Shown here piece by piece: positions 25,101 through 34,745 of a stretch of DNA of 64,000 nt. The notes under the pieces were generated by a model. That model made no database searches. It was given only the letters and a program-made list of their open reading frames with translations, and was not told where the DNA came from. Position 1 is the first letter of the stretch; each line of letters begins with the position of its first letter. The position numbers and the translations under genes were made by a program. This DNA comes from Virgisporangium aliadipatigenens (GTDB taxonomy: Bacteria > Actinomycetota > Actinomycetes > Mycobacteriales > Micromonosporaceae), in assembly GCF_016863615.1 (NCBI RefSeq), contig NZ_BOPF01000013.1:218760-282759 (forward strand), given 5' to 3'.

Positions 25101-26798
25101 GGTGCGGGCATGGTAGACGTAGCTCTGCCCGTCGACCAACCGTCCGCTGGGGACGGTCGCGACGGCCTGCCCGCCGGAGGTGACGGCGTCCTGCCGCACG
25201 GTGTCGTTGCCGTTCGGCGAGCCGCCCAGCGGCCACCACCAGAACGTGCCGGTCAGCGGCGCGGCGAAGCCGTCCGGGTCGGTGAGGCGGGCGCGCAGTT
25301 CGGGCGTGAGCGTGCGCACGTAGGGGCGGCTGTCGCCGGTGACGCACGGCCGGCCGCCGGCGGTCAGCTCGTCGGGGGCGTTCGGGTACGAGTTGTACGT
25401 GACGGTGAAGCGCGCCGTCGCGGCGTCGAACTTCTTCCAGCCGTTGTGGTTGGACTCGTTGTTGGCCTTCAGGCCGAAGATGGTGTCGCTCCACCACTCC
25501 GCGGCGGCCTTCTGCGCGACGCCGGTGAGGCCCCACTCGGTGCGCCGCCGCGCCTGGTTGCACGAGGAGTTGCTGGCCGTGGCGGAGGCACTGCCCCAGG
25601 CCGGGGTGTTGTTGCGCCACGTGATGCCGGAGTGCAGTTGGGCGCTGACCACGTGCACGTCGGTCTTGCTGTCGGCGCACATCCAGGAGTGCAGCAGGTC
25701 CATGCTGAGCTTGGCGTCCAGGACGTGCTTTCCCCGGTAGTCACCGGCGGAGAACTGGAACAGCGAGCGGTACACCATCGTCTGCCCCTCGTCGGTGTAT
25801 CCGACCTTGGCGCACTGCTGTCCCCGGTGCGCCTTCGGGCAGTCGTTGCGGTCGTAGGACCAGTAGGACTGGTCGGCGAAGCGACTGTTGATCATCGTCC
25901 AGCTGCTGAAGCCGATCGACGGGTCGATGAAGACCGGGTACTTGGTGGCGTTCCCGAGAAGAAGCGTGGAATCGGGACGGACCGCGACCTCGCGGTCGGA
26001 GACCTCGAGCGGCATGGCCGCGACCGCCGCGGTCCCCGTCGCCCCGTGCGGCGAGCCGCCGTCCTCGCTCGCCGAGTCCCACATCGTCGGTGTGCCCGAA
26101 CCGAGCACCGTCGCCCCGCTGCTGTCGCGGACGGTCAGCGTGCCGTTGTCGCCGCGCCGCAGCGACAGGCCGTTCTCCTCGGTCTCGAAATGGATGCGGC
26201 GCAACGCCGAGTTGCGCGCGGCCTCCGGCGTGCGGACGACGAGGGTCTCGCCGAAGCCCTCGACGTCGGCGGTGACCACGAGGTCGACGCCCGGGTAGAC
26301 GTCGGGGTAGGTGAGGGTGCTGCCGGCCGCGGTCGGCTCGGGAAGCCCGGTGGGCCAGCTCATCGAGAGGCTCGACCCTCCCTTGTGGACGGTGGCGAAC
26401 GGGCCGTCGCCGCCGGCCGAGAAGACCACGTCGACGGCGCTCGCGACCGGCGCGTAGGAGCCGTCGGGCCGGCGCTTCACGGTGGAGTCGGCGCTCACCC
26501 AGGTGCCGTCGGTGCGGCGGACCCGCTGCACGCGGGCGGCCTCGACCGAGGTGAAGGTGCCGTCCGCGTTCACGAAGAGCTGACCCTTCTCCGTTCGCGC
26601 GGAGAGGTCCTCGACCCGCTTGCGGCACGCGACCGCGGTGGCGTATGCGGTCGAACGGTCCGGACGCTCCGTCGCGCACTCCGGCGCCCGCTCCCGCGCA
26701 TCGCGTGCCTGCGCGGCAGGCGCCTGCGCGAACGGCGCGCACAGCAGCGCGGCGAGCGTGACGACCGCCGTCGCAAATCCCGTAGGCCCGGTTCGCAT
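22152..26798 (-). CDS. Giant secreted LamG / CnaB-like / nidogen-like multidomain protein
   Basis: A 1548-residue exported protein with a signal peptide (hydrophobic core FATAVVTLAALLCAPFA, cleavage near residue 32). The N-terminal half holds the region found upstream of RHS genes in actinobacteria (SYWSYDRNDCPKAHRGQQCA near 340; WGLTGVAQKAAAEWW near 430). Then come a LamG/concanavalin-like domain (about 690-915; YTVSAWVRLD, DFFDGAIDDVRIYGR), a carboxypeptidase-regulatory/CnaB-like domain (about 1013-1085; VSGVVTDENGAPLPGALVRL) and two nidogen-like beta domains (about 1120-1283 and 1390-1547). GAGGGG precedes the ATG. The gene abuts or overlaps the RHS gene, so the two products probably assemble together. 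The role is likely adhesion or scaffolding outside the cell. Confidence 0.85.
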   Translation of the reverse strand: MRTGPTGFATAVVTLAALLCAPFAQAPAAQARDARERAPECATERPDRSTAYATAVACRKRVEDLSARTEKGQLFVNADGTFTSVEAARVQRVRRTDGTWVSADSTVKRRPDGSYAPVASAVDVVFSAGGDGPFATVHKGGSSLSMSWPTGLPEPTAAGSTLTYPDVYPGVDLVVTADVEGFGETLVVRTPEAARNSALRRIHFETEENGLSLRRGDNGTLTVRDSSGATVLGSGTPTMWDSASEDGGSPHGATGTAAVAAMPLEVSDREVAVRPDSTLLLGNATKYPVFIDPSIGFSSWTMINSRFADQSYWSYDRNDCPKAHRGQQCAKVGYTDEGQTMVYRSLFQFSAGDYRGKHVLDAKLSMDLLHSWMCADSKTDVHVVSAQLHSGITWRNNTPAWGSASATASNSSCNQARRRTEWGLTGVAQKAAAEWWSDTIFGLKANNESNHNGWKKFDAATARFTVTYNSYPNAPDELTAGGRPCVTGDSRPYVRTLTPELRARLTDPDGFAAPLTGTFWWWPLGGSPNGNDTVRQDAVTSGGQAVATVPSGRLVDGQSYVYHARTYDGIDDGQYSVRCEFTVDATPPNVPSAVSSTTYPTGGQLNGGAGVAGTFTFTPPATGQSDVVGYAYTLDTGIQPAQAFQADAASDKTATVSVTPPTDGAHTLRVWSRDRAGNYSATPRSYTFGVRAGAGADAHWRLDDNGTDASAHGNALTVANSAWTPGRGSVGSGLKVSASNWGNAFTAGPVSTKDPTTDALRTLRTDANYTVSAWVRLDVAGGNLQKVIVSQDGARVSAFQLSYSGAANKWRFAIAKSDVDSPAIAGVLSDSPAVVGTWTHLAGTYDSSTGAVRLYVNGVLQASTSTVTTPFNATGAVLIGRGKWAGVNTDFFDGAIDDVRIYGRLVGATETEFTNQVRPTKPTIAFPGGTHGYDDRPMQVTFDAHGDTAVRKIRYGLTTQDLPNTVDLPAPGGKVTVSVQANRAGETFVFAAAVSDTGRLSELTNDIVAITRGPAVSGVVTDENGAPLPGALVRLMPTTRTVTTGADGRYSFTVLEPADYRVSAMVSTECGKSGTTDVRVDAPVAMNLALAAQSDKFGYTCRVESKPFVLADGPAIQPGQVQLPFPVPFYGKNHTSIWVEDTGVASFARHVDASPQSLPALDRANGVLAPFWLPYFLDNEERSIRTGTIGSAPNRKFIIEWRKFMAPSGWGLNGDLTSFEVILSEDGTIEYNYDTAYLSDDEGRGLGAVVGLESPGGTSGLQYSYMQAVLDDNKAVVFAYPSDPKPIPTYTLSGRSTGGVQTDEWLQSVDLYPVVGEVGWFENAEFSVSGLEAATYTVEIYEVGCLGAEVSVDLQADTDLAIPLVARRGHGGYTCDVSDLPFQQADQNVLPMNEPGTESDLRSAVPLPFPFEFNGRTFNSVWASSRGFLQFPDSRAYIDVAYDGALSLDSQSSVRTAVSGSGATQQVLIEWRDVLRNPDEGPNYRISFSAILRADGSITTNYKDLGADQGAGLAVTLLDWDIFMSFTYAFGHDILADSRAVTFRPPGA

Positions 26799-26937
26799 CG
26801 CGTCCCCTCGATACCTCGCCCGACAACCGGGGCACAGCATCGACGGTCCTTCTCACCAGATCCTTACCGGATCCCGCCCGACGTCCTCCTTCGGGCGACT
26901 CGCACGACGCGTCAGATCGAATACCATCGCTGCCGTC

Positions 26938-28653
26938 ATGGAGTTCCTGATATTGGGTCCGATGGAGGCGCACCGCGCCGGCAGCCGGGTCAACCTCGGT
27001 CGCAGGCAGGAACGACGCCTACTCGGCGTGTTGCTTCTGACGCCCGGCCGGATCGTCGACACCGACCGGCTCATCGATCTGATCTGGGACGGCAGCCCGC
27101 CCGAACGCGCACGCGCGGCGATACACACATACGTCGGCCGGCTACGCACCGTGCTGCGCGACGGCCCGGCACACCTCGCGACGCGACCCTCCGGCTACCA
27201 GCTCGACGCGGCACCGGATTCGATCGACGCCCATCGCTTCACCGCCGACGTCGAACGCGCCTGTGAGATACCCGACTCAACGGGTCGGGCCGAGGCACTG
27301 GCCGGCGCGCTGAAGGCGTGGCGCGGGCCGCTGATGGCCGATGTGAGCGACGACCCGTTCCGGCGGCGGGTCGGTGCCGCCTTCGACGAACTGCGCCTGT
27401 CCGCCCTCGCGCGGCTCGCCGAGGCCTGGCTCGAGGCCGACCGTCCGGATCGCGCGGCCGACGCACTGGCCGGACTCGTGGCCGCCGATCCCGCGCAGGA
27501 ACGACACGTCGGCCTGCTCATGACGGCGTTGCACCGGGCGGGGCGGCGGCTCGACGCGCTGGAGGCGTTCCGGGTCACCCGCCGGGTGCTGGCGCAGGAT
27601 CACGGCGTCGCGCCCGGGCCGGACCTGCAGCGGCTGCACTTCCGGATCCTCAGCAACGACCCGGGACTCGACGTGTCCGCGCGGCGGATCGTGGCCCCGG
27701 CGGCGCGCGCCACGTTCGTCGGCCGCCACGCCGAACTGCGCCGGCTGGACGACCTGACCGGCAAACCCGGCGCGGTCGTCGGCGTATCGGGTGCGCCCGG
27801 GGTCGGCACGACCGCGCTCGTCCTCGAGTGGGCCCGCCGCGCCGCCGAACGCTTTCCCGACGGCCACTGCTACGTCGACCTGCGCGGCAACGTCGAGGAG
27901 TGTCCGGCCCAGCCGGCCGACGCGATCGCCCGCACGCTGCGGGCCCTGGGCGTTCCGGCCGAACGCACACCCGACGACGAGAACGAGGGCGTGCGGCTGC
28001 TGCGCTCGGTGCTGGACGGCCGGCGCTCGGTGCTGCTGCTGGACAACGCCCGCTCGTTCGCGCACGTCGCATCGATCGTCCACAGTGGAGCGGCGCGGGC
28101 GCTCCTGGTCGCCGGCACGGGCCCGTGGCACGGCATCCCCGAACTGCGCGTCGGCCCGCTGGCGCCCGCGGACTCCGTGGCGCTTCTCGCCGGCCTGCTC
28201 GACGGCGCGGCGGTGGATCTGCCCCGCCTGGCCGAACGCTGCGGCCACCACCCGCTGGCGCTCCGCCTGGCGGCCACGTGGCTGCGCACCGACCCGGAAC
28301 TGCCGTTCGACGGCGGCGCACCGGACCCGCTCGAAGCGGTCGTGGGAACGGCCTACCGACGACTGGCACCGCCGGAACGGGCCCTGTTCCGCGCGCTCGG
28401 CCCGCTGGCCGTGCCGGAGCTGACCGCGCAGGGCGCCGCACGGCTGTGCCGCACCGATCCGGTCCGGGCCGGAACGACCCTCGGCAACCTGCGCGACGCC
28501 GGCCTGCTGGTAGAACTGGCACCCGGGCGCTTCGCCATGCACGAACTCGTCCGCCGGCAGGCGGATCTGTGCTCCAAGCGGGAGGACTCGGCGGAGGTGC
28601 GGGAAACGGCCATGCGGCGGCTGTTCCACTGGCACACCGAACGCCTGTCCTGA
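26938..28653 (+). CDS. SARP/AfsR-type regulator with NTPase-like domain (substituted Walker A lysine)
   Basis: A 571-residue regulator. It shows the N-terminal OmpR-like winged helix of SARPs (MEFLILGPMEAHRAG; LGRRQERRLLGVLLLTPGRI, about 1-90), a BTAD all-helical domain (about 95-245; EAFRVTRRVLAQDHGVAPGP), then an AfsR-like NTPase module (about 255-500) with FVGRHAELRRL and Walker-B-like SVLLLDNAR. The P-loop reads GAPGVGTTAL (about 286-295): the essential GKT/GKS lysine is Thr (codon ACG at the place of AAG). No C-terminal TPR array follows, so it is short for AfsR. It is divergent from the LamG/RHS unit and may regulate it. TACCAT lies 10 bases before the ATG and no Shine-Dalgarno is visible. 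Confidence 0.88.
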   Translation: MEFLILGPMEAHRAGSRVNLGRRQERRLLGVLLLTPGRIVDTDRLIDLIWDGSPPERARAAIHTYVGRLRTVLRDGPAHLATRPSGYQLDAAPDSIDAHRFTADVERACEIPDSTGRAEALAGALKAWRGPLMADVSDDPFRRRVGAAFDELRLSALARLAEAWLEADRPDRAADALAGLVAADPAQERHVGLLMTALHRAGRRLDALEAFRVTRRVLAQDHGVAPGPDLQRLHFRILSNDPGLDVSARRIVAPAARATFVGRHAELRRLDDLTGKPGAVVGVSGAPGVGTTALVLEWARRAAERFPDGHCYVDLRGNVEECPAQPADAIARTLRALGVPAERTPDDENEGVRLLRSVLDGRRSVLLLDNARSFAHVASIVHSGAARALLVAGTGPWHGIPELRVGPLAPADSVALLAGLLDGAAVDLPRLAERCGHHPLALRLAATWLRTDPELPFDGGAPDPLEAVVGTAYRRLAPPERALFRALGPLAVPELTAQGAARLCRTDPVRAGTTLGNLRDAGLLVELAPGRFAMHELVRRQADLCSKREDSAEVRETAMRRLFHWHTERLS

Positions 28654-28714
28654 GACGGCGATGTCAGCACACTCACGGCAACGGCCCGATCATCGACCGC
28701 TATGATGATCCATC

Positions 28715-30898
28715 ATGCGGCTCCCCCCGCTCGTCACCCGGATCCGAGCCGCCGCGATGCACGCGTTCGAGCCCCTCCTGGGCGGCCTCGTCCTCAACCT
28801 CCTGCACGCCGCCGACCTCACCGGCCCGTATCCACTGTGGACGTTCAACGCGATCCTCGCCGCCTGCGTCGTCTACCAGCAGCCGGCCGTGCAGCAGCGG
28901 CTGACCGGCGGCGATCTGAGCAGGTTCCTGTGGCCGCGGCTCGGGTTCCACGTCGCGATGTACACCGCCGTGCTGGTGGTCGTCGGCTGGGGTCCGTTGA
29001 GCGGCATGGCGTTCATCGGCACGCTCTTCATCCACCTGCGCTGGGCGGGCTCCGTCGCGTGGCCGCCGGCCGCCGTTCTCGGCGTGACGTCCGTGGTGGT
29101 CGGCCAGGTCGCCATCGCCGCCGGGTGGGTCTTCTCCTATCTTCCGATTCCCCAGGGGAACGCCATAGCGGCCATCGTGACCGTCACGGTGTTGCTGGTC
29201 TCGCGCCTTCTCGGCCTCACGGTGAAACAGCGGGAGCAGGCCGAACAGAAGCTGCGCAACAGCGAGGAACGCTTCCGCACGCTCATTCAGAACGCCGCCG
29301 ACGTCATCACGGTCGCCGACACCGGGGGCCGTATCGACTATGTCTCGCCGTCGGCGGCGACGGTGCTCGGCAGCCCGCCGGAGAAGCTGACCGGCTCCAG
29401 CATCACGGATCTCGTGCACCCCGACGACAAGGCTCTCGTCGAGGACGGGCGGGAGCGCGTGACCGAGCTGCGGATGCGGCACGCCGACGGTTCGTGGCGG
29501 TGGCACGAGGCCTACGTGCGGGACCTGCGCGACCTGCCGTCCGTCAACGGGATCGTGCTCAACCACCGGGACATCACGCGGCGCCGCGACGACCGCGAAC
29601 GCCTGCTCTACGAGGCGTCCCACGACGCGCTCACCGGTCTGCTCAACCGGGCCGCGCTGTGGCGGCTGCTGGAGGAGTCGCTGCGCAAGCGGCAGGTGGC
29701 GCTGCTCTACATCGATCTGGATCGCTTCAAGCACGTCAACGACACCATGGGCCACGACGCGGGCGACGCGCTGCTGACGGCGTTCGCGGCGTTGCTGCGG
29801 CGGTGTGTCCCGGCGTCGGACGCGGTCGCCCGCCTCGGTGGGGACGAGTTCGCGGTGCTGCTGACCGGTGTCCGGTCCGCGGACGACGCCACCGCCGTCG
29901 CCCGTCGTCTCATCGGGGAACTCACGGAGCCACTGCGCATCAACGACCGCGGCGTGTACGCGAGGGCCAGCATCGGCGTGGCGGTCGCCGGCCGGGACGA
30001 CGACGCGGGTTCGCTCATGCGCCACGCCGACCTGGCGATGTTCAGCGCCAAGCGCCGCAAGGTGGGCACCTGGCAGTTGTACGTCGACGGGATGGCCGAG
30101 GACGAGACCAGCACCGCCGCGCTCGAACTCGACCTGCGGCACGCGATCCGCGACCGTCAGCTGCGGCTGCAGTTCCAACCGATCGTGGATCTGGAGACCG
30201 GTGTCCTCAAGAGCGTGGAGGCGCTGGTCCGCTGGCAACATCCGGTGCACGGCAGCCTCGGCCCGGCGGCGTTCGTGCCGCTGGCGGAGAAGCAGGGGCT
30301 CATCGCCGAACTCGGCGGCTGGGTCCTGGAGACGGCGTGCACGGAGGCGCTGCGGTGGCAGCGGCACGGCCGGCGGCTGAGCGTGAACGTCAACCTCTCC
30401 CCGCGGGAACTGGAGCGCGGCCCCCTGGTCGAACGGGTCCTCACCGTGCTGCGGCGCACCGGGTTCGACGCCGGCAATCTGGTGCTGGAGGTGACCGAGA
30501 ACGCCCTCGTGGACGAGACGGTGATCCCGCAGCTGGCGACGCTGAGCGCGCACGGCGTGCGGATCGCCCTGGACGACTTCGGCACCGGCTACTCGTCGCT
30601 GCGCTACCTGACCCGCCTGCCGGTCGACATGCTCAAGCTCGACCGGTGCTTCGTCGCCGAGCTGAACGGCACCCAGGAGGGCGCCGCCGTCGCCGACGCG
30701 GTGAGCCGGCTCAGCACGGTGCTGCGGCTGGACGTGGTCGCCGAGGGCATCGAGAACGCCGCTCAGGCCGACGAGCTGCGCCGCCTGGGGTTCCGGGCGG
30801 GGCAGGGCTACCACTTCGCCCGGCCCCTGGACCCGGAACAGGTCGACGCGCTGCTACTCGAAGAGGCGCTGCCCCTGCTGCCAAATCGTCAGCACTGA
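28715..30898 (+). CDS. Membrane PAS-GGDEF-EAL cyclic-di-GMP protein
   Basis: A 727-residue bifunctional c-di-GMP enzyme: about five membrane spans (20-165), a PAS sensor (about 182-290), GGDEF (about 300-465; intact LGGDEF near 374) and EAL (about 472-716; SVEALVRW near 501, LEVTENAL, DDFGTGYSSLRYL, KLDRCF, EGIEN). All landmark catalytic residues of both domains are visible. The RxxD allosteric I-site just before GGDEF is not: the four positions read PASD. Cyclase activity may therefore lack product inhibition. TATGAT lies 8 bases before the ATG. The 3' end overlaps the converging transporter gene by 45 bases. Confidence 0.93.
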   Translation: MRLPPLVTRIRAAAMHAFEPLLGGLVLNLLHAADLTGPYPLWTFNAILAACVVYQQPAVQQRLTGGDLSRFLWPRLGFHVAMYTAVLVVVGWGPLSGMAFIGTLFIHLRWAGSVAWPPAAVLGVTSVVVGQVAIAAGWVFSYLPIPQGNAIAAIVTVTVLLVSRLLGLTVKQREQAEQKLRNSEERFRTLIQNAADVITVADTGGRIDYVSPSAATVLGSPPEKLTGSSITDLVHPDDKALVEDGRERVTELRMRHADGSWRWHEAYVRDLRDLPSVNGIVLNHRDITRRRDDRERLLYEASHDALTGLLNRAALWRLLEESLRKRQVALLYIDLDRFKHVNDTMGHDAGDALLTAFAALLRRCVPASDAVARLGGDEFAVLLTGVRSADDATAVARRLIGELTEPLRINDRGVYARASIGVAVAGRDDDAGSLMRHADLAMFSAKRRKVGTWQLYVDGMAEDETSTAALELDLRHAIRDRQLRLQFQPIVDLETGVLKSVEALVRWQHPVHGSLGPAAFVPLAEKQGLIAELGGWVLETACTEALRWQRHGRRLSVNVNLSPRELERGPLVERVLTVLRRTGFDAGNLVLEVTENALVDETVIPQLATLSAHGVRIALDDFGTGYSSLRYLTRLPVDMLKLDRCFVAELNGTQEGAAVADAVSRLSTVLRLDVVAEGIENAAQADELRRLGFRAGQGYHFARPLDPEQVDALLLEEALPLLPNRQH

Positions 30899-32230
30899 GA
30901 ACACCCCGAACAGGGCGATGGACCAGACCAGCGCCGCGATGCGGTAGGAGCGCACGCGGATCGGTTCCGGGAGCTTCCGCCGGTTCAACAGAAGCAACAA
31001 CCCGGAGTAGACGAACATCATGAAGCCGCCGACGCAGGCCGAGATGACGAGCAGGATCAGCGGCTGGTCGAACCCGGCGGCCAGGATGAGGCACCCGATC
31101 AGCACCAGCCCCCACACCAGCCCGAAGTAGATGCGACTCTCCGAGACGCGCGGCAGGTACGCCGTCTTGAGCACGTCGGCCGCGAGCCGGCTGGTGTAGT
31201 CGACGATGCCCATGGCGGCGGCGAAGAGCGACAGCGCCCCGACGACCCAGAAGAGCGTGCCGAACCAGGGCGCCACGGCGTCCTTCAGCGCCTCCCCCTC
31301 GACCTGGAGGAACTTCACGCTGTTGGCCAGGTCGTCGCGGCCCGACACGGTCGAGTAGGCAAGCATCGACATGAACACGATCGTGATGAACGAGATGGCG
31401 CCGAAGGTGACCGCCTGCTCGATGTTCGCGACCTTCCACCAGCGGCGCCAGCGCGCCAGGTTCGCCTCGGTCGGCTCGAACGTGTAGCCCGTCGAGCCGC
31501 TCGCCTCCTCCTGGCCGGTGACCGGGCTGACCAGGCGCGGCACGTAGCGGCCCATGCCGAAGCCCTTGTCCCGGATCCAGTTGCTCTGGCACAGGTTCTG
31601 CCCGCCGCCCGCGCCGGCGAACGCGAGCGCGGAGAGCATCAGCGCGAAGCCCAGCTCGTCCGGGAACCGGGGCGCGGTGACGGTTCTCGGCAGTTCGGCC
31701 CAGGCGTCGGCGGTGATCGCGAAGACCACGGCACCGATGATGAGCAGCACCACGAGCCCGACCTTGAGGAACTGCGTCCGTTCCAGCAGGACGTAGACGA
31801 CCGGCGCGAGGGTCAGCGAGATGCCGATCACCAGCAGCATGCCGACGGCGATCCAGGTCGCGTTGCCGCCGAACAGGTAGGTGACCAGCGTGGCGGAGCT
31901 GGTCGCCCAGCCCGGCCAGAGGTTGGCGAAGTAGGCCAGGATCGCGAAGACGAGACCCCAGTGCCGCCAGAAGCGGGAGAACCCGGTCAGCGCGGTCTCA
32001 CCGGTGGCGAGCGTGTACCGCTCGATCTCCATGTTGATGAACCACTGCGTCACGATGCCGATCAGCGCGGCCCACAGGAATACGAGGCCCACCTGGGAGG
32101 CGATGTACGGCCACAGGATGAACTCGCCGGACGCGAGGCCCACGCCCGCGGCGACGACACCCGGGCCCACCACCCGCCAGGTGGAACGGGGAGCTTCGGG
32201 CAGCTCCTTGACCGGAAGAACAGAGGTCAC
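30854..32230 (-). CDS. Nramp-related membrane transporter
   Basis: A 458-residue polytopic protein with about 11 spans (GPGVVAAGVGLASGEFILWP in the first; LTLAPVVYVLLERTQFLKVG; FMSMLAYSTVSGRD; LILAAGFDQPLILLVISACV). Overall it belongs to the Nramp/APC-fold group annotated as divalent-metal transporters. The canonical DPGN of the first helix is not present: the equivalent segment is GVGLASGEF. Mn or Fe transport therefore cannot be assumed. The start is GTG. It lies on the same strand after glyS and converges with the GGDEF-EAL gene, overlapping it by 45 bases. Confidence 0.85.
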   Translation of the reverse strand: MTSVLPVKELPEAPRSTWRVVGPGVVAAGVGLASGEFILWPYIASQVGLVFLWAALIGIVTQWFINMEIERYTLATGETALTGFSRFWRHWGLVFAILAYFANLWPGWATSSATLVTYLFGGNATWIAVGMLLVIGISLTLAPVVYVLLERTQFLKVGLVVLLIIGAVVFAITADAWAELPRTVTAPRFPDELGFALMLSALAFAGAGGGQNLCQSNWIRDKGFGMGRYVPRLVSPVTGQEEASGSTGYTFEPTEANLARWRRWWKVANIEQAVTFGAISFITIVFMSMLAYSTVSGRDDLANSVKFLQVEGEALKDAVAPWFGTLFWVVGALSLFAAAMGIVDYTSRLAADVLKTAYLPRVSESRIYFGLVWGLVLIGCLILAAGFDQPLILLVISACVGGFMMFVYSGLLLLLNRRKLPEPIRVRSYRIAALVWSIALFGVFSVLTIWQQGQRLFE

Positions 32231-32267
32231 CCGGCGGGGCTACCCGAAGCGCGAAGATCGATAAACC

Positions 32268-33647
<1,380 letters not shown>

Positions 33648-33820
33648 GGTTTTCTCCTCCTGGGCGCCGGCTGGCTGTCGGCGCGTTGGTCCGTTTAGGG
33701 TTCGACGGGGATTGGTTCGGCGGGATTCACGATCTCAAACGCATACCGAAGCGTACGGTTACGCCGGCACACGGGCACCTACATTACCCATCGATCCCGC
33801 GCCGCCCGGTCGCGGATGGC

Positions 33821-34333
33821 TCACTCGATGTCGCAGATGCTGAGGGTGGCGTCGGCGGTCGGGTTCTCGGCGGTGGCGAAGTAGTACTTCTCGGTGATGT
33901 CGCCCCCGTCGGTGACCAGCGTGGCGGTGACACTGATCTCGGCGGCCACCGATGCCGTGCCGACCCGGAAGCTGGTGAACGGCCGGTCGCGGTACCGCGT
34001 GGCCAGCCGGGACGTGCTCACTTCGGCCTGCAGTTCCTTGCAGAACAGCGCCCGCGCGGCGCCGTAGTCCTCGCCCTGCACGCGCTTGAGGTACTCCGTG
34101 ACGAGCGCGGCCGCCTGACGTTTGGTGGTCTCCATGGCCCCGGCGTAGACGACGCCGATGCCGACGACGCTGCCGATGCAGCACAGCACCATCACCAGGC
34201 CGCCGACGCCGAGCCCGATCCACAGGCTCCGCTTGTTCTTGTCCGAGGGTGGGGCCGCGAACGGCGGCGCGACGCCGGGCCCGGCCGGAGGTGGCGGGAC
34301 CCCCACGCCGGGCGGGGCCGTAAACGTACTCAC
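33821..34333 (-). CDS. Proline-rich single-span membrane protein
   Basis: A 170-residue protein. It has a short Pro/Gly/Ala-rich cytosolic N-terminus (about 1-38), one transmembrane segment (LWIGLGVGGLVMVLCCIGSV, about 45-64) and an extracytoplasmic alpha+beta domain of about 95 residues resembling the small DUF4878/NTF2-like modules often anchored this way in actinobacteria (KRQAAALVTEYLKRVQGEDY). The start is GTG, with TAACAT exactly 7 bases upstream, so it is probably leaderless; a second in-frame GTG lies just before that site. Function unknown. Confidence 0.75.
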   Translation of the reverse strand: MSTFTAPPGVGVPPPPAGPGVAPPFAAPPSDKNKRSLWIGLGVGGLVMVLCCIGSVVGIGVVYAGAMETTKRQAAALVTEYLKRVQGEDYGAARALFCKELQAEVSTSRLATRYRDRPFTSFRVGTASVAAEISVTATLVTDGGDITEKYYFATAENPTADATLSICDIE

Positions 34334-34353
34334 ACCGAGAATGTTATCGGCGC

Positions 34354-34686
34354 TCACGTCCGGTCGCTGGTAGCGGTGCGGACCTCGCCGCCCGGCGCGG
34401 CCGACAGGAGCACCTCGTACGCGGAGGGCTCGTCGATCGACTCCGCGAGCAGCGGCGTCGCCGAGATCTTCACGTCGAACGCCGACAGCGCCCGCCGGTA
34501 CGCCCCGACGGATTCCCACTCGACGGCGAGGCACCAGTAGCGCGGGTCGTCCGCGGCGCGTCCGAAGCGGCCGGCGACGTAACCCGGCCGGGCGGCCAGC
34601 GCGGCGAGTGCCGCCTCCGCCCGCGGCAGGAACGTGTCCTCGTCGTCCACGACGAACCGGTTCACCACGAGCACCAGCCACACCAC
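34354..34686 (-). CDS. Antibiotic biosynthesis monooxygenase (ABM) domain protein
   Basis: A 110-residue dimeric alpha-beta barrel type protein (LVLVVNRFVVDDEDTFLPRA; PGYVAGRFGRAADDPRYWCL; VEWESVGAYRRAL). The ABM fold includes cofactor-free oxygenases and heme-degrading enzymes, but many members have no known activity; no heme-ligand His is obvious. The start is GTG with TATCTT just upstream; a second GTG codon follows immediately. It is divergent from the small membrane protein at 34746. Confidence 0.75.
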   Translation of the reverse strand: MVWLVLVVNRFVVDDEDTFLPRAEAALAALAARPGYVAGRFGRAADDPRYWCLAVEWESVGAYRRALSAFDVKISATPLLAESIDEPSAYEVLLSAAPGGEVRTATSDRT

Positions 34687-34745
34687 CTCGGAAGATAGGG
34701 TCGGAGTTTCCCCCGCCCCGCGAGAGACCCGCAGCGAGGATACGC

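Noticed and set aside
23964..27266. 1100-codon plus-strand frame opposite the LamG gene.
   Set aside because: Same shadow effect; composition is Arg/Gly/Val-rich with no recognisable motif and it runs into the SARP start in another frame.
33648..33820. T-box or other leader RNA before glyS.
   Set aside because: No specifier loop, T-box consensus or strong terminator/antiterminator pair is visible; only a normal GGAGGAG site before the ATG.
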